Source: Lentzea sp. (GTDB taxonomy: Bacteria; Actinomycetota; Actinomycetes; Mycobacteriales; Pseudonocardiaceae). From it: a DNA stretch of 6,851 nt. A program made the position numbers and the translations under genes. The DNA is taken from assembly GCA_030146905.1 (NCBI GenBank), contig JASLAV010000808.1, positions 1-6,851 of the forward strand, read 5' to 3'. Shown here one piece after another: positions 1-6,851 of the stretch (its first letter is position 1; each line of letters starts with the position of its first letter). The notes under the pieces are model-generated. The model made no database searches and was not told where the DNA came from. It saw only the letters and a list, made by a program, of their open reading frames with translations.

Positions 1-2128
<2,128 letters not shown>

Positions 2129-2129
<1 letters not shown>

Positions 2130-2806
2130 TGATCCTCGACCTCATCGCCTCCCGGAACTACGGGGAGGAAAGTGAAGTCCGCGCGATGCCGATGGTGTTG
2201 CGCATCGAGCGCGTCGACCCGCCGTCCAGGACGGCGCTGCTGGAGGCCGCGGCCGCTTCGGCGGTCGCGGTGTGCCTCGACCCGCGTGCCGACGTGGGCG
2301 GGGAGTGGCACGAGGCCGTGCGCGCGTGGGTGGCCGGGCGGATCCGCAAGGTGTCGCGGCGGGCCCGCGGCGTGCAATGGGAGGCCGTGCAGGACCTGCC
2401 GGGCGTGACGATCACCGTGGACGGGGCGTCGGTCAGGTCGCTGCTGCCCGTCCTGGTGTCCGAGACGCCCCGCGAGGTCGCGAAGCTGCAGATCTCCGGG
2501 TCCGACCTGCCGGTGGACGAGCCAGGACCGGTCCCAGAGGGCGCGCGGCTGCTGTACGTGAACCCGCGTGTCGAGATGTCGGCGGGCAAGCTCGCGGCCC
2601 AGGTGGGACACGCTTCGATGCTGCTGGCGCCGAGGCTGTCGGAGACCGAGCTCAAGGCGTGGGCGTCGCTGGACTACCGCTGCGCCGTGCGGACGCCGAC
2701 GGTGGCCGAGTGGGACTCGCTGGTCCACAGCGACGACGTCGTGGCCGTGCGGGACGCGGGGTTCACGGAGGTCGAACCGGGCACGACCACGGTGCTTGCT
2801 GTTTAG
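2129..2806 (+). CDS. PTH2-type peptidyl-tRNA hydrolase with long N-terminal extension
   Basis: The C-terminal part (about residues 140-225) is a PTH2 domain. LYVNPRVEMSAGKLAAQVGHA carries the conserved Lys and His region, followed by a Trp helix, then RDAGFTEVEPGTTTVLAV at the very end, the family's C-terminal strand signature. PTH2 enzymes cleave peptidyl-tRNA dropped from ribosomes, freeing tRNA (EC 3.1.1.29). The domain is compact, about 85 residues against roughly 115-120 in stand-alone archaeal and eukaryotic enzymes. The first 140 residues (VLRIERVDPPSRTALLEAA..., then a basic AGRIRKVSRRARG stretch) match no domain I can name, though streptomycete homologues appear to share this layout. 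Start choice: ATG 2129 overlaps the serB stop (TGATG), with only AGG as a weak ribosome site. ATG 2186 or 2192 are alternatives, but the GGGGAGG at 2162-2168 is 17 bases from 2186, too far to decide. Start uncertain, family assignment firm. Confidence 0.88.
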
Positions 2807-2836
2807 AACCGGGCCAACCGGGTAAATCCGCGTTCT

Positions 2837-4225
2837 GTGGGCTTCCTCGACGTTCTCGACGCACGCCTCGGCGACGGGCTGGAGAACCTGCTCTGCTCCC
2901 ATCACGCGCGAAGACTGCGCCGACTGGGGTGGAGCGAGGTTCTCGAAGGCGACGGCGCGGGGTGGTTCACCCCGCGCCGACCTGTACAGCACGGCAACCA
3001 CATCGAGGTCCTGATCGACGGGGCCAACGCGTTCCCCGTGCTCGCGAAGGCCATCGAGGGCGCGCAGAAGTACGTGCACATCGCGAACTGGCACGCGTCG
3101 CCCGACTTCCAGCTGACGCGTGAGCCGGGCGCGCCGCAGTTGCGCGAACTGCTGTCGGCCGCGGCGGAACGGGTTCCGGTGCGCGTGCTGCTGTGGGCGG
3201 GACCGCCGGTGCCCTTCTTCGAGCCGACGCGGAAACGGGCCGCAGCGGCGCAGAAGGCGTTCCTGGAGTGCGGCGCTGTCCGCTGCGAGCTCGACGCGCG
3301 CGAGCGGACCCTGCACTGCCACCACGAGAAGATCGTGATCGTCGACGACGTGGCGTTCGTCGGCGGCCTCGACATGACCGCGGTCGAGGGCGACCGCCAC
3401 GACTCGCCGGACCACCCGCCGCGCGACCTCGGCTGGCACGACCACATCGCCAAGCTGGAGGGGCCGGTGGTGGCGGAGGTCGCCGCGCACTTCGCCGCCC
3501 GCTGGCTGGAGATCGCGGGGGAGACGCTGCCCTCGCCGGAGGTGCCGCCGGAGGCCGGGTCGTCGTCGGTGCAGCTGGTGCGCACGATCCCGGAGAAGAC
3601 CTACGGCTTCGCGCCGCACGGCGACTTCAGCCTGCTCGACTCGTACCTGCGGGCGCTGCGGGCCGCGGAGTCGCTGGTGTACGTGGAGAACCAGTTCCTG
3701 TGGTCGCCGGAGATCACCGAGGTGCTCTTGGAGAAGCTGAGCAACCCGCCGTCGCCGGAGTTCCGGATGGTGCTGCTGTTGCCGCAGAAGCCGAGCAACG
3801 GCGCGGACACCACGCGCGGGCAGCTCGGCCGTCTGCTCGACGCCGACTCCGACGGCAGGGTGGTGGCCGCGACGCTCGTCTCGCACGGCGACGCCCCCGT
3901 CTACGTGCACGCGAAGCTGGCCATTGTGGACGACAAGTGGATGTCGGTCGGGTCGGCGAACCTGAACGAGCACTCGCTGTTCAACGACACCGAGGTCAAC
4001 GTGGTGACCGACGACGCGGAGGTCGTGCGCTCGACTCGGCTGAAGCTGTGGGCGGAACACCTGGAAGGCCTGGAGGGCGACGTCTCCGGGCCCGTGCACG
4101 AGGTCGTGGACAACATGTGGCGCCCGGCCCTGGAACGCCCGGCGCGGGTGACGTCGCTGCCCGGTGTGTCCCGCCGTGCCGGAAGGTTGCAAGGTCCGTT
4201 ACGCGGATTGCTGGTCGACGGCTGA
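2837..4225 (+). CDS. HKD-family phospholipase D / cardiolipin synthase-like protein
   Basis: This is a 462-residue protein of the phospholipase D superfamily, which hydrolyses phosphodiesters or transfers phosphatidyl groups through a covalent His intermediate. It has two HxKxxxxD motifs. Motif 1 is HEKIVIVD at 163-170, followed by VGGLD; motif 2 is HAKLAIVD at 358-365, followed by GSANLNEHS. The GG and GS pairs after each motif are family-typical. Both half-sites are intact, so it should be active as a monomer. I see no signal peptide or membrane helix, so it is predicted to be cytosolic, unlike secreted streptomycete phospholipase D or membrane-anchored Cls. The substrate is unknown: it could be cardiolipin or phosphatidylglycerol synthesis, phospholipid hydrolysis, or another phosphodiester. 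GTG 2837 is the only good start after the preceding stop in this frame. No Shine-Dalgarno is visible; TAAAT at 2823-2827 ends nine bases before it, so a leaderless start is possible. It sits 30 bp after the PTH2 gene. Confidence 0.9.
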   Translation: MGFLDVLDARLGDGLENLLCSHHARRLRRLGWSEVLEGDGAGWFTPRRPVQHGNHIEVLIDGANAFPVLAKAIEGAQKYVHIANWHASPDFQLTREPGAPQLRELLSAAAERVPVRVLLWAGPPVPFFEPTRKRAAAAQKAFLECGAVRCELDARERTLHCHHEKIVIVDDVAFVGGLDMTAVEGDRHDSPDHPPRDLGWHDHIAKLEGPVVAEVAAHFAARWLEIAGETLPSPEVPPEAGSSSVQLVRTIPEKTYGFAPHGDFSLLDSYLRALRAAESLVYVENQFLWSPEITEVLLEKLSNPPSPEFRMVLLLPQKPSNGADTTRGQLGRLLDADSDGRVVAATLVSHGDAPVYVHAKLAIVDDKWMSVGSANLNEHSLFNDTEVNVVTDDAEVVRSTRLKLWAEHLEGLEGDVSGPVHEVVDNMWRPALERPARVTSLPGVSRRAGRLQGPLRGLLVDG

Positions 4226-4247
4226 TCTCCGGGTCTAGCGTGGCTGC
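4213..4247 (+). promoter_or_regulatory. Putative leaderless promoter of the first VOC gene
   Basis: TAGCGT at 4236-4241 fits the actinobacterial -10 consensus TANNNT and lies exactly six bases before the GTG at 4248. Transcription would therefore begin at or next to the start codon. No Shine-Dalgarno exists upstream of this GTG. A -35 element is weak; GTCGAC at 4214-4219 gives a 16-base spacer. The promoter begins inside the last codons of the phospholipase D gene. The same geometry occurs before the paralogue at 4885, which strengthens the call. Confidence 0.6.
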
Positions 4248-4817
4248 GTGGCCAACGAGGTGACGATCCCGCTGTTGCCGTGCGCCTCCATCGACGAGGT
4301 GGCCGAGTTCTACGTGATGCTCGGGTTCACGGTGACGTATCGGCAGCGGCGGCCGAACGCCTACCTCTCGGTGCGGCGGGAGGAGATCGACCTCCACTTC
4401 TTCGCCATCCCCGGCTACGAGCCCGCGGAGTCGTACAGCTCGTGCCTGATCCAGGTCGACGACCCGCGCGAGCTGTACGAGGCGTTCGCCGCCGGCATGC
4501 GCACGGTCTACGGCCGGGTGCTGCTCACGGGCATCCCGCGGATGACCCGGCCCCGCCGCGACGGGTTCCTGGTGGTGGATCCCGGCGGCAACTGGATCCG
4601 GGTGGTGCCTGCCGTGCGGGAGCGCGAACCGAGCAGGAACGGGCTGAGCCGCGCGTTGCACAACGCGGTGACGCTGGCGGGGTCGCACGGGGCGGAGCGG
4701 CAGGCGTTGAAGATCCTCGAAGGGGCGTTGGCGCGGGAGGTGCACGCCTCGGAGGAGGAGCGGGCATCGGCCCTGGAGTTCCGCGAGAAGTTGCTCGAAC
4801 GCCTTGAGCTTTCCTAG
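4248..4817 (+). CDS. VOC-family (bleomycin-resistance-like) protein with helical tail, copy 1
   Basis: This is a 189-residue protein. Residues 6-120 form a vicinal oxygen chelate domain with two βαβββ units: IPLLPCASIDEVAEFYVMLG, then a strand-rich part with DLHFF, then the second unit ending DPGGNWIRVV. The pattern resembles bleomycin-binding proteins, which sequester drug as dimers without catalysis. The usual late Glu metal ligand (DPxGNxxE) is Arg118 here, so metal catalysis is unlikely; His50 is in the position of a possible first ligand. Residues 123-189 form an extra charged helical tail with ERQALKILEGAL (150-161), which could be a TPR-like hairpin. Such a tail is not part of the ordinary VOC fold. 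The copy at 4885 is a close paralogue: 36 of the first 50 residues are identical. The start is GTG, probably leaderless. The ligand is unknown; antibiotic sequestration is only one possibility. Confidence 0.88.
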   Translation: MANEVTIPLLPCASIDEVAEFYVMLGFTVTYRQRRPNAYLSVRREEIDLHFFAIPGYEPAESYSSCLIQVDDPRELYEAFAAGMRTVYGRVLLTGIPRMTRPRRDGFLVVDPGGNWIRVVPAVREREPSRNGLSRALHNAVTLAGSHGAERQALKILEGALAREVHASEEERASALEFREKLLERLELS

Positions 4818-4847
4818 CCACATCCTGTTTGCTTGAGCAAATAGCTC
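4806..4847. repeat. AT-rich inverted repeats between the VOC genes
   Basis: TTTGC TTGA GCAAA (4828-4841) is a perfect five-base stem with a four-base loop; read as duplex DNA it is the palindrome TTTGCT-TG-AGCAAA. It is flanked by GAGCT (4806-4810) and AGCTC (4843-4847), which can pair outside it. CTTGAGC also occurs twice in direct orientation, at 4803-4809 and 4832-4838. The stretch is clearly more AT-rich than its surroundings. It could be a weak terminator for copy 1 or an operator just upstream of the -35 region of copy 2. I cannot tell which. Confidence 0.45.
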
Positions 4848-4849
4848 CG

Positions 4850-4884
4850 TGTCGTTTTCGCTGGACCGGGCTTAGCTTCAGGCG
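4850..4884 (+). promoter_or_regulatory. Putative leaderless promoter of the second VOC gene
   Basis: TAGCTT at 4873-4878 is a TANNNT -10 element six bases before the GTG at 4885, the same spacing as for copy 1. TGTCGT at 4850-4855 is a weak -35 candidate with a 17-base spacer. The only AGG before the start (4880-4882) is too close to act as a ribosome site, so a leaderless transcript is likely. The inverted repeat at 4828-4841 lies just upstream. Confidence 0.6.
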
Positions 4885-5481
4885 GTGGCTAACGAACTGA
4901 CCATTCCGCTCCTCCCCTGCACTTCCATCGACGAGATCGCGTCGTTCTACGAGATGCTCGGCTTCTCGGTCACCTACCGGCAGACGCGGCCGAACCCTTA
5001 CGTCGCAATGCAGCGCGAGGGCATCAACCTGCACTTCTACGAGCTGGACGGTCACGTCCCGGAGCAGTCGCACAGCACGTGCGTGATCGTCGTGCAGGAC
5101 ACCGGGCCGTTGTTCGAGGCGTTCGCGGCGGGAATGCGCGCCGTGCACGGGAAGGTGCTCATCTCCGGCATCCCGAGGATGACCCGGCCCAGGGTGCGCA
5201 ACGACAGGTACACCGGGTTCACCGTCGTCGACCCCGGCGGCAACTGGATCCGGGTCAACAAGGCCACCACCGAGCCCGAGGCGCGGACCAAGCTCGCCAA
5301 GGCCATGGAGAACGCCGCCCGGCAGGCCGACGCGCGCGGCGACGAGCGGCAGGCGTTGAAGATCCTCGAAGGCGCGCTGAAGCAGACCGACGGGACCGAG
5401 CCGGAACTGGCGGAGGCCCAGGCCTACCGCGACGAGCTGGTCGAGCGGATCAGCGCGTCTGGGCCTCGTCCAGGCGCTTGA
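4885..5481 (+). CDS. VOC-family (bleomycin-resistance-like) protein with helical tail, copy 2
   Basis: This 198-residue protein is the tandem paralogue of the gene at 4248. Both start MANE(V/L)TIPLLPC and share FEAF/YEAF-AAGMR, GIPRMTRPR and DPGGNWIRV. The VOC domain covers about residues 6-125; the late Glu ligand position is again non-acidic (Arg123), while His50 is kept. Compared with copy 1, it has about five extra residues (VRNDRYT region, 104-110) in a loop before the last strand. The tail (126-198) again contains ERQALKILEGAL (154-165), within helical charged sequence, and ends in a short GPRPGA segment. Two VOC domains are needed for the usual active-site pocket, so homodimers or copy 1/copy 2 heterodimers are plausible. 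Function and ligand are unknown. The last 32 bases overlap the end of the helicase gene on the other strand. The start is GTG, probably leaderless. Confidence 0.88.
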   Translation: MANELTIPLLPCTSIDEIASFYEMLGFSVTYRQTRPNPYVAMQREGINLHFYELDGHVPEQSHSTCVIVVQDTGPLFEAFAAGMRAVHGKVLISGIPRMTRPRVRNDRYTGFTVVDPGGNWIRVNKATTEPEARTKLAKAMENAARQADARGDERQALKILEGALKQTDGTEPELAEAQAYRDELVERISASGPRPGA

Positions 5482-6851
5482 GGGCGCCGCGGACCACCTC
5501 GGGGTCGTAGGTCGTCCAGAACGGGGGGAGTGAGGCCCTGATGAAGCCGCCGTAGCGAGCGGTCGCGATGCGCGGATCGAGGACGGCCACCACGCCCTTG
5601 TCCGACATCGAACGCAGCAACCTGCCGGCGCCCTGGGCCATCAGCAGGGCGGCGTGCGTGGCGGCGACGGTGAGGAAGCCGTTGCCGCCACGGGAGCTCA
5701 CGGCTTTCTGGCGCGCGGAGGCGAGCGGGTCGTCCGGCCTGGGGAACGGGATCCTGTCCATGATCACGAGCTGCAGGCTGGGGCCCGGCACGTCGACGCC
5801 CTGCCACAGCGACAGCGTGCCGAACAGGCACGTGCGCTCGTCCTCGGCGAACTTCTTGACCAGCAGGCCGGTCGCGTCGTCGCCCTGGCAGAGGATCGGG
5901 TAGTCGATCTTGTCGCGCAACGCCTCCGCGGCGGCCTTGGCCGCACGGGTCGACGAGAACAACCCGAGCGCCCGCCCGCCGGCGGCGTTCACCAGGCCCT
6001 CGATCTCGTCGAGGTACTCCGGCGGCAGGCCGTCGCGGCCGGGCTGCGGCAGATGCCGCGCCACGTAGAGGATGCCGCTCGACGCGTGCTGGAACGGCGA
6101 GCCGACGTCGAGACCGCTCCACTTCGGACCGTCGATGTCCTTGTCGGTGGCGGCGCCCTCGATCTTGCGGACCTTCTCCGACGGCGGCAGGCCCCACTGG
6201 CGCGCCATGGCGTCGAAAGCACCGCCCAGCGTCAGCGTCGCGGAGGTCAGAACCGTGGTGCGCTTGGCGAAGAGCCGCTCCCGCAGCAGCCCGCCCACAC
6301 CGAGCGGAGCGACCCGCAGCGACGGCGCCTTCTGCTGGAAGTCGCCCGACACCCACACGACGTCGCGCTCCTCGCCGAACGCGTCGAGGATCCGCACCGC
6401 GCAGTCGTGGACCTCCTCCAGCAACGCCAGCGCGAGCTTGCGCGCCGTCGCCCCTTCCGGGTCCTCCTTGCGCTCCGGCCCCAGCGACGACATGCAGCTG
6501 TGCGCGGCGTCGCGGGTGGCGGCCAGCGCACCGGCGAGCGCTCTGGGCAGCGCGTCGAGCCGGCCGGACGGCATGTCCTCGAGGATCATCGCGAGCCCGT
6601 CACCCGCCTCGGCCAGCCGGTCGGCGACGTCCTGGTCGATGAGCCGCCCGCACCGGCGCGCCGCCATGGAGACGGACGCCCCGCTCAGCTCCTCCGTGGC
6701 CACGGAGGTCACGCGGTCGACCAGGTCGTGCGCCTCGTCGATCACCACCACGTCGTGGTCCGGCAGGACCTGGTAGCCCTCCAGCGCGTCGATGGCGAGC
6801 ATCGCGTGGTTCGTGACCACGACGTCGGCCTTGCCCGCCTCCGCCCGCGCC
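5450..6851 (-). CDS. dinG: DinG/XPD-family ATP-dependent DNA helicase, C-terminal part
   Basis: This is a superfamily 2 helicase of the DinG/XPD type, which unwinds DNA 5' to 3' in repair and removal of R-loops or other structures. The N-terminus, including Walker A and the cysteines that would bind an iron-sulfur cluster, lies beyond the window. About 466 residues are visible. ADVVVTNHAML (visible 8-18) precedes motif II DEAH (38-41, bases 6728-6739). TSATL (202-206) is motif III. FSSTRAAK starts motif IV. GTLSLWQGVDVPG (344-356) is motif V, and QGAGRLLRS (406-414) is motif VI with its arginine finger region. The region between DEAH and TSATL is a helical insertion typical of this family. 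The stop TGA is the complement of 5450-5452. The gene converges on the second VOC gene with a 32 bp overlap. YoaA-like paralogues share these motifs, so the exact subfamily is less sure than the family. Confidence 0.9.
   Translation of the reverse strand, partial: ARAEAGKADVVVTNHAMLAIDALEGYQVLPDHDVVVIDEAHDLVDRVTSVATEELSGASVSMAARRCGRLIDQDVADRLAEAGDGLAMILEDMPSGRLDALPRALAGALAATRDAAHSCMSSLGPERKEDPEGATARKLALALLEEVHDCAVRILDAFGEERDVVWVSGDFQQKAPSLRVAPLGVGGLLRERLFAKRTTVLTSATLTLGGAFDAMARQWGLPPSEKVRKIEGAATDKDIDGPKWSGLDVGSPFQHASSGILYVARHLPQPGRDGLPPEYLDEIEGLVNAAGGRALGLFSSTRAAKAAAEALRDKIDYPILCQGDDATGLLVKKFAEDERTCLFGTLSLWQGVDVPGPSLQLVIMDRIPFPRPDDPLASARQKAVSSRGGNGFLTVAATHAALLMAQGAGRLLRSMSDKGVVAVLDPRIATARYGGFIRASLPPFWTTYDPEVVRGALKRLDEAQTR

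Noticed and set aside
2172..2408. GTG at 2172 close behind GGGGAGG, opening a 78-codon plus-strand frame
   Set aside because: It ends early at 2408, is Arg/Cys-rich and overlaps the PTH2 protein in another frame. The purine run may be chance, or help re-initiation for the real gene.
2807..2824. Tandem AACCGGG repeat (2807-2813 and 2816-2822)
   Set aside because: Only two copies of seven bases in GC-rich DNA; no symmetry and no sign of a terminator or known binding site.
5473..5488. GGCGC-TTGAGG-GCGCC hairpin at the VOC/helicase junction as a bidirectional terminator
   Set aside because: Only five pairs, no T-run on either strand, and it lies inside the helicase coding sequence.

Overview
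The window is high-GC actinobacterial chromosome. Third codon positions are nearly all G or C, GTG starts are common, and two genes look leaderless. Gene order starts with aa3 cytochrome c oxidase subunit I (ctaD) next to a two-ACT-domain SerB, an order also known in mycobacteria. The protein sequences fit the order Pseudonocardiales best, but that is an inference and no genus can be named from this window.

Layout, left to right. The 3' part of ctaD (1-834, +) is followed by a GC-rich terminator-like hairpin, then serB (915-2129, +). serB overlaps by one base (TGATG) the start of a gene for a PTH2-type peptidyl-tRNA hydrolase with a long N-terminal extension (2129-2806, +). A cytosolic HKD phospholipase D/cardiolipin synthase-like protein follows (2837-4225, +). 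Next are two tandem paralogous VOC (glyoxalase/bleomycin-resistance fold) genes (4248-4817 and 4885-5481, +). Each is preceded by a TAGNNT -10 element exactly six bases before a GTG start. The right end holds the 3' part of a DinG/XPD-type helicase on the minus strand (5450-6851). Its end overlaps the end of the second VOC gene by 32 bp, tail to tail.

The genes are not one pathway. ctaD (respiration), serB (serine biosynthesis), the PTH2 protein (rescue of peptidyl-tRNA) and the helicase (DNA repair) are housekeeping. serB and the PTH2 gene are probably translationally coupled. The accessory interest lies in the VOC pair: a duplicated, apparently metal-ligand-deficient VOC domain fused to a conserved helical tail, each copy with its own leaderless promoter. 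The HKD enzyme next to it is also uncharacterised. I see no mobile element, CRISPR array, tRNA or rRNA, and no clear sign of a new multi-gene system. No gene-free stretch exceeds 300 bases; the longest gaps are 80 bp (835-914) and 67 bp (4818-4884).
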